From Zeugodacus cucurbitae (taxonomy: Eukaryota; Arthropoda; Insecta; Diptera; Tephritidae): a stretch of 64,000 bases of DNA. The notes under the pieces were generated by a model. It ran no database searches and had not been told where the DNA came from. It saw only the letters and a program-made list of their open reading frames with translations. Below are positions 23,401-34,935 of this stretch, in pieces; within the stretch, counting starts at the first letter, position 1, and every line of letters starts with the position of its first letter. Where the stretch lies: assembly GCF_028554725.1 (NCBI RefSeq), contig NC_071671.1:23187501-23251500 (forward strand), in the 5' to 3' direction. A program made the translations under genes and the position numbers.

Positions 23401-24000
23401 GCATTAGTTCGCGACCCAAACTGTCAGTAGCAATGATCCCAGTGCGTCTTTGAAAAAAACGCAAAAGAATTGAAGGTCAGAAAGGAAAGTGTATAATTCT
23501 AGGAAAACTGCGAAGTCTTCAGACCTGACACACAAACAGGTGAGTTCTGGAAGCAACAGCATTGCTCTATTCAACGCCGTCAACGTACATCGTTTGCTGT
23601 TTGATGGACAAGCTGACGCAGCGCATAAAAGTTTCTCAGGTCGCCGTCGTTTTGAGCTTTTTTCTTGATATTTATTTTCGCTTTGCTCCTTTTTTGTGCC
23701 ATTCAAAGAGTTACTCTGCTACGCGTCTGTCAAAATGGATTGAATTTGTACTTTGTTCGCTTTGGTGTAAGGCATTGCTCATACTTCGGCGCATACTTTG
23801 TGGCTGTGCGCAAACAAAATTCCCGTGAATTCGAATTGATTTTGACAAACACGCGTTACGTTATACTAAGATTCACCGGAAATCTCGTTAAATGGCAGGA
23901 GTAAAAGTAATTGCTTTGTGACTGTGTTCCATCATCGACATTGTTGACCTTCAGTTGTTTGATGTTGACATGCTCTTAAAGTACCATGGCTTTTAAGTGG
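20406..24000. other. AT-rich spacer, no gene supported
   Basis: It contains TA tracts (21310-21322) and T-rich stretches (22850-23060) that give hydrophobic open frames. The 21.7-22.4 kb segment is less simple and has short frames on both strands (for example 22180-22362), but I recognise no family. Confidence 0.4.
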
Positions 24001-24019
24001 AATTGAAGGTTTATTTTGT

Positions 24020-24560
24020 TAGAAGGGTCTAGTCAAAAAACTCTTTTTACGTGCTAGTAGATGCTTGGCAGGACTTTCTAGGTTTTCAAAAGTAGACACG
24101 ACAGGGGTCTCTTTGAATAAGTTTTCATCGAAGACCCTATCGGCAATATAGTCGAAAACTTTTGATCTACTTTCAAAATGTTTTATAGGTATGGGAGGTT
24201 CTGAATAAGTATGGTCGCCGAAGACCCTGCTTATATGTTTCCTTTATTTTCACATGTCCAAACCTTAGGGCTTTACTAATACCATCGCTCCAGATTTATC
24301 AGCTGGCTTCTTCAATTTTGTTCTAGTAGATGCTTAGTTAGACTTTCTAGGTTTTCAAAAATGGAGACAACAGAGATCTCTTTAAATAAGGGTTCATCGA
24401 AGTCTCAGTCGACAATATAGTTGAACAATTCTGATCTGCTTTCTAAATGTGTTCTAAGTATAACTTTTTCTGAATTTTACATATATTCTTCATTCACTTT
24501 CACATATAGAAACCTTAGCGCCTTGATCACACCTTCGATCCATATGTCTGAAACGCCTTA
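24020..24560 (+). repeat. Diverged tandem duplication, period about 269 bp
   Basis: The block beginning ctagtagatgctt at 24054 recurs at 24323. Both copies then run through gactttctaggttttcaaaa, gatctctttgaataag-like, ttcatcgaag, acaatatagttgaa-like and gatctgctttc-like segments in the same order, and end with a ttcacat..aaaccttag..cttac block (about 24248 and 24499). By eye the identity is roughly 75-80 percent. It is non-coding. Confidence 0.75.
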
Positions 24561-24639
24561 CTTGGATGGCTGAATATGATTGGTCGTAGTTTCAGATTTG
24601 AAAAAACCTTGCTTGAAAACATGAAACCCTGATATCTTT

Positions 24640-25800
24640 TTTGATTTCGAGTATTTTCGAACATAACTTCGATATCTTGAAGGTACAGTTTCAGCTCTAT
24701 TCATCAACTCTAGTTTCTCTACAATCAGATTTTTTCACATTTCCATATTCAAAAAACAAAAATTTAAATTCGAAATTTTTTGAATTAGCGAATTAGAAAA
24801 GATATTTCAAATGGGACATTATTGAAGACTTAAGGATTAAGCGACTAGTCATAACGTGGGATCTGATTAATAGATCCACTATCTAACTTATATGTATGTG
24901 AGGAAAACTTTAGATATCTATGTCTATTGTCTATTAAAACACCCTATATATAAATTACTCTAACAAATTAATCCGCCTTTGAAGCCCAGGAAATCGCATT
25001 AATATTTCTGCTTTCAACAAACAAATCAATATTTAAACGATATGCTATTTAAGCAAGTAATATCCCTCATACAAAAACAATGCCAAATATTTACTTACAT
25101 TGTATATATTATTTATTAAGTACTAATCACCGCCGTAGGCGAATAATTCTCTACAAAGCAACAATGTTTTAATAATCGTGCACTAATAAAATAAATCATT
25201 TGTAGTCGTGAATAAGTCACACAGCAATAATATAAGCTGAAGATATCGCTACCTGTGTGTGTGCGTGTATTTTCTGCCTGCTTGCATAAAATTTTACTTA
25301 ATTAAGCTTCATAAATACCAATTGTGTTTATGTTGTGGGAGTTGTGTCTTGAGGCATGCCACATAGCAACAACATAGCCGCAAGCCATGAGGCAGAAATG
25401 AAAACATATAATCGTACAAGGGATAGCGGGGAGTAATGTAAGCTGATCTGTAGGAAAAATTGCAAGTGCCAAAAATTTTAACATGAACATATCAAAAATA
25501 ATTATAATAAAACTGAAGTTTTGTAAAAAATAGATACTTCTGACCTCGAACATTTTCGAACATAAATTCGAAATTCTGAAAGTATAGTTTCAACTCTATT
25601 CAATAAATGTAGATTGAGGAATCGATTTTTAAATTTTCGAATTTAACATATTTTCGATTTCGAAAAATAAATTTTTAACTTCGAAAGCTTTCGAACTTTG
25701 GAATTAGAGATTCTTTTCTACATTTCCCTATTTAATACTTTTTTCGTTTTTCGAATTTCTAACATTTTCGAATTCGAAAAATTCGAAGTTCATATTAACT
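24640..25800 (+). repeat. Dispersed pair of repeats with TTCGAA-rich right copy
   Basis: About 100 bp near 24645-24745 (cgaacataacttcga..cttgaaggtacagtttca..ctctattcatcaa) recur at 25545-25645 in the same orientation, roughly 895 bp apart. The right copy runs into a patch (25550-25800) where the hexamer TTCGAA occurs about ten times by eye. The DNA between the copies (24.8-25.5 kb) is unassigned AT-rich sequence. Confidence 0.6.
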
Positions 25801-26217
25801 TTATACTCCGAAAGTCCTATTCACTAATGTAAACGAAAAAACGGAACGAATGTAAAATGGTCCGAAATGCACTAGTAATTACAACTACAACACTTTCCTC
25901 CAAGGCAGCCACAATCGCATACAAACAAATAACACTCAGTTAAATTGAGAATTTGCGAAATTCGAAAACTCATGCAAAATTAACTGGCTTCATTTTTGCG
26001 AAGAAATACTCAAAGCTATGTTGGCAGCACTGCTTACTTACACAGTCTACAACACAGCTGATTGCACACACCTACACATGTAGAATTCAGAGCGAGGGCA
26101 CAGTAAACAATTTGCGAATGACTTGCAAAACATTTATTGCAGTAGTTCAAGTGCCAAGTGAAGCAAGCGATGGGTAAAGAAAGGGAGAAAGAGAGTAAAG
26201 GACAGGGAAAATATGTA
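25801..26217. other. Spacer, no gene supported
   Basis: One 74-codon frame (25953-26177) has no domain. Nothing else was recognised. Confidence 0.4.
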
Positions 26218-26928
26218 CAGTGGCGTGCAAATATCTAGCAACTAGCACAATTTAAAGTTTGATGGAGTTTAAGTACTTGAAATAGTTACAGAGGCTCTAG
26301 ATATTAACTCGATGAGTATTTAGGCCGAGTTAGTGAAATAAGATACTCAAATCTGGTCTATATGTTGATAAACAATCAGAATATATGAGAGCGCGCTTTG
26401 GTGTTAAAGAGCAAGAACCAAAGACTGCTCAATGTCAACCGATAAAATATATGAGCTCAAGTTATGAGAATTCAACGATTCCTACAAATAATTTCTTTCA
26501 AAATTTTGAGTTATAAGCTGTAGAATTATTGTTTCCAACCTTTAGATCCCATTGATCTAAGTGTTCTTGATATTATATGGATAGGTAATAATTTAAAACA
26601 TATGGAGTAATGTCATATTTGCTGTTCTAGAAGACTGTTAAGGAAACATTAAGAGCTATTACAGAAATATCTCTAATGATGCGAAAATATATATTATATA
26701 ATTTTGTTTGAAGATTTAAATAAAAATATCTCGAGAGATTTCAGTACCATAAAATGAATCTTCGGAAACTCTGAAAACAATATTTACTATCATTCGAACT
26801 AGCGTATATAGAACTACATATAGAAAGCATTTTCTTCATATTTTGTCTTTCGACAAGAAATATCAATATTATTAACTTTCATTAAGATAAGATATTAAGA
26901 ATAAATGCTACTTATTTGATCACCACTG
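26218..26928 (+). mobile_element. Tc1-like relic or nonautonomous element, 711 bp
   Basis: The segment is bounded by TA at 26216-26217 and 26929-26930. The ends form an imperfect inverted repeat: cagtggcgtgcaaatatctagca on the left against cagtggtgatcaaataagtagca from the right, sharing CAGTGG, CAAATA and TAGCA. CAGTGG is also the terminus of the Tc1-like element at 534. A weak frame near 26541-26610 (QPLDPIDLSVLDIIWIGNNL) resembles the last catalytic block of a Tc1-type transposase with many changes. That part is tentative. Confidence 0.55.
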
Positions 26929-26930
26929 TA

Positions 26931-28487
26931 CTATATATGTATATAGTTACCATTAGTTGTTAAGCGAGACTGCTTGACTAACATGCTACACAACCTTCAC
27001 ATTAACATATCGGCTGCTGTATGAGCAGATGTTACTATGCGCTGACTTTCAAACGTCTCTCATCACGCCACTCACACTCCCAGCTAAATTTCAATTCTGA
27101 TTTTTGCTTCATGCCTTTTGTTGGCACCCCCCGAAGCTGGAAGCTGTGCGCCGATGCATTAAATTAAAAATAAGGGAATTTACTGTGAAATTTTATTACA
27201 CTCAATTCACTCGAAGTAAAGATACGAGTATGTTTTGTATTTAGCTAATAATGGCAAATAAACTGGCTTTGCGGCAGATAAAAAGCAAAATCAAAGACAG
27301 CAACAGAGCAACGAGCGAGCGAGGGAGTCGCCGCAAACAATGCGCCACAGTTGAGTTGAGTAGAGTGTTGGAATAATCAAATGCAAGTGAATGAAGGGAA
27401 ATGCTCACACATATACATATGTATGTACTTGTATGGATTTTTAACTGTATTTAGTTAGAATTTTTTTTATTTCCTCGCATGCACAAATGCCAGGGGAGCT
27501 ACAAAATTCGGTTCATTAAACCACGCAATGCGTTTTTGGAAATGAAAATGAATTCAAAATTTTCACCACGTCGCGACTGACTTAGTCGCTAATGTGTGCC
27601 CACAGGCGTGCAACAAATGTATGTATGTATGCATTTTTCTTTTTTTGTTCATTTCATGTGAGTAAGCAAAATTAAAATAAAACGTATTTTATGATCTCTT
27701 TTAAGTATTGCTTAGGAACCTGTTGTGGAATTTTGATTGCGAAGTCAATTATGCAAATGAATTTATATAATTTCAATAAAAATTCTGAACATTTAAATAC
27801 ATAAGATTTTCTAATTTTATTTATTTATTTTTTGTTATTATTAAGATTTTTGTACTCTGTGTAACACAAGTCTTAAGGCTGCATTTTCATCTTCAGAAAG
27901 CTTCGTTACCTCTTTATCAAATTTTGAATAAGTCAAATGAAGTGATCCAAAGAAAATTCATTAACTATTTAAAAAAGAGATCCAATAAACCATTTCCTTT
28001 CATTAGAAGAATATGCATAAAAGAATCTTAAGATCTCGAGAATGGATCATTTTGTTGTTACATACATATTAAAAAATTAGCTATCCTCTCATATAGGCTT
28101 TCTGCAGTCGAAGGTTCCAAAAAAGAGTTGGAAATAATTTGTCTCCAAAAACCTAATCGTTGTATAAGTGGCAACGTGATTTAAATCTAATTAATGATAT
28201 TACATAATTCAAGAGACTAATCAGTTCAACAACATTTAAGTTTAAGTTCAAGTTGAAATTTATTCAGTCTACAGTTCAAATGGTCGAGAATAACGAACTT
28301 ATTAGTTAATTTTCTGTCGATAAAACTAGAGTAAGAAAAGTTGATCCAACTTCCTATGCTGCCAAAAGCTCTCCTCGGATTCATCAGAATTCCCATTCAA
28401 TAAAAGGCTAATCCGATTGTTTACGATTTCTTCTTCACTATGCTCCTACCGTCAGAATTGCCATCACATAAAGAAAGAAACTTATTT
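26931..28487. other. AT-rich spacer, no gene supported
   Basis: Short TATG/CATA microsatellite runs lie near 27411-27425 and 27618-27631. No coding frame was recognised. Confidence 0.45.
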
Positions 28488-28710
28488 TATTATTTCTCTT
28501 TCTCTACATCTCTCCCTCTCAAGTAAAGCCCCTTCAGCCATGGAGATATTCTAGGCTCTCTGTTCTAATAACGTTTTCAAAGCTCTCGTTTTGCCTCGCT
28601 CTCCTACCCTCTCTTTCCCCCGAAAGTCGTGGCATTAAACGAATCTCATTGGTCTGAACATTTTATAAATCCAGTTTTGCTTCATTCTCTCTCTCCTTCT
28701 GCAACAACAT
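28488..28710 (+). repeat. Interrupted pyrimidine-rich (CT) region
   Basis: TCTCT-rich runs at about 28495-28520, 28600-28620 and 28680-28702 are separated by ordinary sequence. Confidence 0.55.
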
Positions 28711-29724
28711 GATCTTCATTTGATCCTACAGAGTTACTCAAAGCTCATTGATGTGAGTTTTTTTATAATTCCCACCACACAAAAATACTGATTTCTCTCA
28801 CTATCCTTTTTAACTAATGGCACCCACTTTTTGTTTCAGCTGATATTATTTTTATTAGAGAAAACCAGAAAAGGAATCTTTATGACGACTGGCAAGCTAG
28901 ATTTTTTTGTCCTTGGATGTCACATAAACTTTTGGAGTCTTGAAAGTTAAATCCACGTAAAAATTATGTTTGAAGAACTATTTTCAAATTGACAATTAAA
29001 TACAGTGCTCTACTACAAAACTACTGGGAACCAAAAATCAAAAGATGAACTCTTCAATTCTTAAATTTTCTCTCCGTGACTCTCATATGCATGCTTATCT
29101 ACAGTTCACATGCACTTCACTCATTTTTCAGCATTATGCACATATTGTCGTAAATTTCTAACAATTTGTTAGGTTTTGTCTCCCTGCTACGGTGTCAGAT
29201 TGGCATGTGAGGGTCTAAGCGATGATGATATTTGCTAAAATCTACATATGTGCGTATATATGCAAGCAAGTGTGTGCTATGTGATTGACCCCAAGTTGTT
29301 GTTGTTGCTATTGCTAGCATTGCCCCATGCACTAACTTCCGCTCACTATTTACATATGTACATACATAAATCGTTCAGCCTAAGTGCTGGCATAGAGCAG
29401 CGCATCAGGCAGACACAACGGTATTTCACATGCGTACGTGCAAATGTTTTACAATGTGAGACCCCAGGGAATTTCGCTAGTGGGGGCAAATGCAGACTTC
29501 AATTTCAACAATTTATTAGTTATATTACGACAAATGTTTACGATTCACTCGATCACGAAGTGTAAAGCTGGATATTTCTGACGTGACGTTGTTATGTTTA
29601 TGTGGATATATGTATGTATGTGCAATCAAATATGTAAAGTACATACATACATAAAGTATATGTTGAGGGTTTGAACCAGAGCGCTTTAAAATTTAAATTG
29701 AAGTCAAATAAATTTAATTGGAAG
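28711..29724. other. Spacer, no gene supported
   Basis: A 105-codon frame (29248-29565) starts with a Leu-rich stretch encoded by a GTTGTTGTT run. I see no other support for a gene. Short CATA/TATG runs occur at 29350-29370 and 29603-29654. Confidence 0.4.
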
Positions 29725-31660
29725 GAAACTCTGGCAACCCTACCTGAATGTTATTATTTTATAAATTTATTATTTCCATATCAATTAATAATTTTCTTAA
29801 TATATTATTAATAAAGGGAAAATTTTATAATTTATGATAAGTTATAATTAAAAGAAAGATACATATGGCAATCATATCAAAGAATAATAGGTATTATTAA
29901 GGGATGACTCTATAGCTTTTGAGATTAACTCCTTCTGACTTATCGAACTTAGTAAGTATTATAAAATTTAAAATTAATTAATAATAATTTGGCAACTCTA
30001 AATAAAATTGTATTCAAACGCTATACAAATTAGCTGTTTTCCATATAAAAAATATTTTATATAAGTATATCAGGATAGAACGTTTTCATTTGTTTGAATT
30101 GGATATAATCAATTATTAAATCCAAATATTTTAATAACAACTCATTTGGCAACCCTATATAAATTATTTGCTACTTTCAAGAGTAGGTTCTACAATTTGC
30201 ACGAACTTTTTGAGCATAAAATTGTCTATATAATTTATTATAAAAATATTAATTGGCAACCCTACGAAATTTTGAAAATTCATGTAAATTTATTTTCATT
30301 TAAATAAGTAACCGGAAATTCTCATTTTAAATTTTTATTAATATGTAAAACGTAAATAATGATGATTAGAAAAAAACAATTTATATTAATTTTTTTTCAA
30401 CTTGGCAACCCTGAAACAATTGTAATGACAAAAGAACTTTTAAACAAGTAAGGAAGGGCTAAGTTCGGGTGTAACCGAACATTTTATACTCTCGCAATTT
30501 ATTTATTTAACTTTATTTATATTATATAATACACAATTTGTCCCACATATTCGTCATATATATTGTATAAAGTCCCTTGAAAATTGGAAACCCTAATATT
30601 AGGTTAGAAGCACCGAGGTCCTCGTATTGGATATATGGGGCCTTAAAAACCTATGGTACGATTCAGATCGTCTTCAAAGTTTTGGTATATAGGAAGTAGG
30701 AGTGGTTGTGAAGCGATTTGACCTATTTTCACAACATATCATTGGAATGTAAGGAAACTATTACAAACCAAGTTTCATTGAAATCGGTTGAGTAGTTCCT
30801 GAGATATGGTTTTTGACCCATAAGTGGGCGACGCCACGCCCATTTTCCATTTTGTAAAAGCTTCCATCTGCCATTTCTTATGTGAAGTTAGTGAGTTAAC
30901 CCACTTTTAGTAATTTTCAACCTAACCTTTGTATGGGAGGTGGGCGTGGTTATTATCCGATTTCTTTCATTTTTGGATTTCTGTATTAGGAAGTGGCTAA
31001 AAAAACGACTGCAGAAAGTTTGGTTTATATAGGTTTATTGGTTTGCAAGATACATACAAAACACCTATTTGGGGGCGGGGCCACGCCCACTTTTCCAAAA
31101 AAATTACATCCAAATATGCCCCTTCATAGTGCGATCCTTCATATCAAATTTTGCCGTGCCAGTGGTCCGATTTTGCTCATTTTCGAAAGCAACCTTCCTA
31201 TGGTGCCAAGAAATAAGTGTGCCAAGTTTCATTAAGATATCTAAATTTTTACTCAAGTTGCAGCTTGCACAGGCGGACGGACGGACGGACGGACGGACAG
31301 ACATTCGGATTTGAACTCCACTCTTCACCCTGATCACTTTGGCATATATAACCCTATATCTAACTCGTTTAGTTTTGGGTGTTACAAACAACCGTTATGT
31401 GAACAAAACTATACTACTCTCTAGCAACTTTGTTGCGAGGGTATAAAAATGTATAATTGGCTCAAAAAGAAAGTATTGATACATCTTTTTTAAACTTATC
31501 ATATTATTTTTTTTAACTAGGCAACCATTACAAATTTATTTAACAAAATTCATGAAAAGATATAAACATTTCCAAATAATTATTTTGAGAAAATCTTTCG
31601 AAAGTATTAAATATTTTTAAAATTTTTTAATTCTTTTAACTAGGCAACCCTGAAAAAAAT
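29725..31660 (+). repeat. Quasi-periodic array of TTGGCAACCCT motifs, split by an insertion
   Basis: TGGCAAC or a close form starts at 29732, 29866, 29990, 30147, 30254, 30403, 31519 and 31642, mostly in the form TTGGCAACCCT(A/G). Intervals are 107-157 bp apart from one of 1116 bp, which contains the dispersed repeat at 30443-31449. Subtracting that insertion leaves 109 bp. The mean spacing of about 129 bp matches the array at 2.77-3.68 kb. The DNA between motifs is AT-rich and poorly conserved. I do not recognise the family. Confidence 0.6.
30443..31449 (-). repeat. GTCY/TA dispersed repeat (mini-me-like), copy C
   Basis: Both ends are present. It opens aacaagtaaggaagggc with the terminal hairpin GTTCGG-gtgtaa-CCGAAC (30463-30480) and closes ctagcaactttgttgcgagggtataaaaa. 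It is the reverse of copy B's orientation. The GTCY tract reads as ggacggacggacggac at 31274-31300, followed by the conserved gatcactttggcatatata core and TA tract. It is about 530 bp shorter than copy B, having lost interior sequence. Confidence 0.8.
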
Positions 31661-33359
31661 AATGTAAAAAACTATACCAAAACGCATAAACATTTTCAAA
31701 TAAATATTCGAAATAAATTCCAACAATTCACTAAATTCGAAATCAACCACTGATGCTTTGTTCAAACATCTGCTTTACTAAATTACACAAGATTTATCTG
31801 CGATAAGAAATCTGCCACAATTTCACTTTCAACATACACACAGAATTCCCAGCGCTTTAATGCTTTTGTTTATGCCTTCTCATATACAGTTGCATGCCAC
31901 AGCGCAAATGAGCCCGCAACCAAAAGCCAAAAGGTAAAAGTACGCAAATATTTATGCGCGTGGTTACTCATACGCCACGGACTACCGACTGTAGTTATGT
32001 GCGCGCTGCTCGCTGTTCGCGCACCGTTTAATGCCACAATTATCGAATTACGTGCATAAAAGGAACTTTCACTGCCTACGCCGTCATATACTTTTGTGTG
32101 TTAGCTTCTGTTACGACGTTTCAATTTCGCTAAAATCCCGCTACAGATTTCCCTTGAGGGCAGAAACTGAGCGCTGAGCTGAGTATCGACAAATGAACTC
32201 ATATAAATGCCGCGTGCAGAAAGCCGCAGGCTGCTGCAATAACAACAGCAATGAATGTGTGTTGCAAATGAAGGATGGAGGAGGAAGGCTTTCGGGAAGA
32301 CAACAACAATAAGTGCAGTGCGCATATTACCTTGAGGTTGAGGTAAGGCGTGCTACAAGGAATAACAAGATGTACGATATTAAGCAGCGTTAGTGGTAGC
32401 TTCTAAAAGATTTTCTTACAAAGGAACTATAAAGCACAGTGTGAGTGTTAGCGAAATAACAAAGACAACAATATATCAACAGAGAGTAGCTGCTGAAGCT
32501 CTAGTGTTGCTCGTTTTCTGCAGCGGAATTGCCGCGTGCAACATTTGCTTAGCACCCGCTGTGACTGTTTAAATAACATATATACATACGAATGTATAAG
32601 TATGTAATAATATATATATATCCACCGAAATCTGGCTTTGCAAGCTTATAGTATTGTGGCATCCAGCGCATTCTGGCATCTTAAAATCGTGTGGCTTGAG
32701 CACTGGCATCTCAAACCACAGTAGACACAAGCAATGCTTTGTATGTGTGTATGTAAGCAAAGTAATATATATACTTAAGTATCCATTTATGTATATATAA
32801 CACACTACAATTTATGTATCCTTGAGGAGGTAATGAAAAGACATTTGATTAAATTGTAAATCCTTGCAATAATGTGGTGATATAAAACAGTCCATAAGAC
32901 GAGGGAGAGGCCCTGCTAGTAGGCTGGCGCACATGTAATGTGAGCGCCACTATACTATAGCTACACACTCACTCCACAGTTATTATGCGTATAATTTTCG
33001 GGGACACTCTCAGACATGCGAGCATGTGATTACACATTTAGCTGTGCTGAAACTAAACGGAACTGAGATGCTTAACAAATACATACAAACATATAATACT
33101 CGTACATATAACACACATATATATACGATAAATGCTTGTATGACCACGCAACCGAAATAGTTGGATATATGTACGTATGGCCTGTGAGGATAAGACAACC
33201 GCTGATTAGTTTGACTTACTGTTGCAAGGATATTGGGTGCGTAAAGCTTATATTGTCAGCAAAAGCGGTAATGCGAAACACAATTGGATGTGATTGTGGG
33301 TATCGATTGACAGCGGTACGTATATATTTCTATATATATGTATATATATGCATCTACAT
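31661..33359. other. Spacer, no gene supported
   Basis: Less AT-rich than the flanks around 31.9-32.5 kb. The 20-bp match to 12942-12961 lies at 31961-31980. TA/CATA tracts occur at 32575-32620 and 33110-33125. Open frames are short and domain-free. Confidence 0.45.
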
Positions 33360-34104
33360 GTGAGTGCAAAAGCAATAGCAAATAATAGAAAATAGATAAT
33401 TTATAGGAGGTAATAGAACATAGCCGACGGGCAATAGTTGATAAATGTGGGATAATAGATGATAGACAAAAGATAAATAGTGGCAAATATCTAATGCATA
33501 TATAGCATGAAATAGATAGTAGGTAACAGATAGCAGATACAGATAATAAATAGATAGATGAATAGTACGTTATATATGATCAATAATACAAAAGGATGTT
33601 AGGTAATATATAATAGATAATATGTAAGAGATAACAGACATAGATAATAGATGATTTGGTGGATAATAAATTATAAATGATAAATAACATATAAAGCTGA
33701 TAAATAGTAGATTATAATCTATATTTTATCTATAATTATAGATGAATAATACAATAGATAATCGACCATAGATATATATTAGATAATAGATGTATAGATA
33801 ATAAGTTATAGATTTTATATAATATATATTATAGATCATATAAATACATATTTTTATTTCATAGGTAATTGACGAATATTATCTGGATAACAGAGAGTTG
33901 ATAATTGATTGTGGGTAATAGATGTTAGACAACGGTGAATAGATAGTTAATTATAGATAATATATGTATAACAGATGATAAATTATAGCTGGTAGATAAA
34001 TAATATTCTATCATAGATAACAAGCACTAGATGAATAATACAATAAATAATCGTTGACAAAAGACTAATATCGATAATAGATAATAGATATTCTACATAG
34101 ATAA
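33360..34104 (+). repeat. Cryptically simple GATA/TAGA-rich region
   Basis: Some 740 bp are built of imperfect agataatagat, tagataata and aatagatga units without a clean period. It directly abuts copy E of the GTCY/TA repeat. Confidence 0.8.
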
Positions 34105-34360
34105 TGCGTGGCATTGGGCCGATTTTTCCAGTCTTCAAAAGCAGCCCTCCTACTGTCCCAAAGGACATGCATACCAAGTTTGATTAGGATCTTAATCTTA
34201 ATTTTTACTCAAGTCCGTTGCATGGACAGACGGACAGACATCCAAATTTCAACTCGTTTCGTCATCCTGATCACTTTGATATATGTAACACTATATCTAA
34301 CTCCTTCAGTTTTATGACTTACATGCAACCGTTATGTGAACTTATAAATGTTGTGAGAGA
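34105..34360 (-). repeat. GTCY/TA dispersed repeat (mini-me-like), copy E, fragment
   Basis: About 255 bp match the GTCY end of copies B-D, from a gcgtggcattgggccgat segment through ggacagacggacagacatcc (34223-34242), the gatcactttgatatatgtaac core, and a decayed terminal segment near gttgtgagaga. It is the most diverged copy in the window. Confidence 0.7.
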
Positions 34361-34935
34361 TCTAGGGTCAAACTTTATTTATTTGAAATTCATAAAAAAT
34401 TAGATAATATTTTTAGCAGTCAAAGGAGCGATGATGATGATGATAGACAGAAAAATCGCATTCATTAAAGACTCTTCACTATTTGTTTCTCATTACCTAA
34501 TTGTAGTGCAGACATGTTTCCAAAGAGAGATTAAAGAGAGATTTTGTGGTAATTAGAGTAAACTTGTTAGATTTTGTCGGGAAGCGCTAAGTCAATTCTA
34601 ATTCATCTAAGTCAATTGAATTAAGATGTTGGAGGTGGGATCTCCTCTCAGCTAGAAAATTAAATAAATTAAAAGCATTTGCGGCCCGAGTTTATCTTTA
34701 AAATCTCACAGCCTAACAAATTGTCTATAAATGACAAAGTTTAAGTATGATACTTCACAAGACCTTGATTTGTTTCCCAATTTCCAAAAACGGAAAAAAT
34801 TATAAAGTCATCACTTTTCTGTAGAAAAAGGATGTAAGAGCATATTTCTGTCACACAAAAAGCTTGTCAAGAATCCCTGAAGAGCCCTGTAGGCTGCTTA
34901 CAACTCTAATATTTTATGTAAGTAGTTTAGTAAAA
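34361..34935. other. AT-rich spacer, no gene seen
   Basis: Contains a gatgatgatgatgata run near 34429-34445. Nothing else was recognised. Confidence 0.45.

Noticed and set aside
29248..29565. 105-codon frame with a Leu-rich N-terminal stretch like a signal peptide
   Set aside because: The Leu run comes from a GTTGTTGTTGCT simple repeat, and no other coding support is visible.
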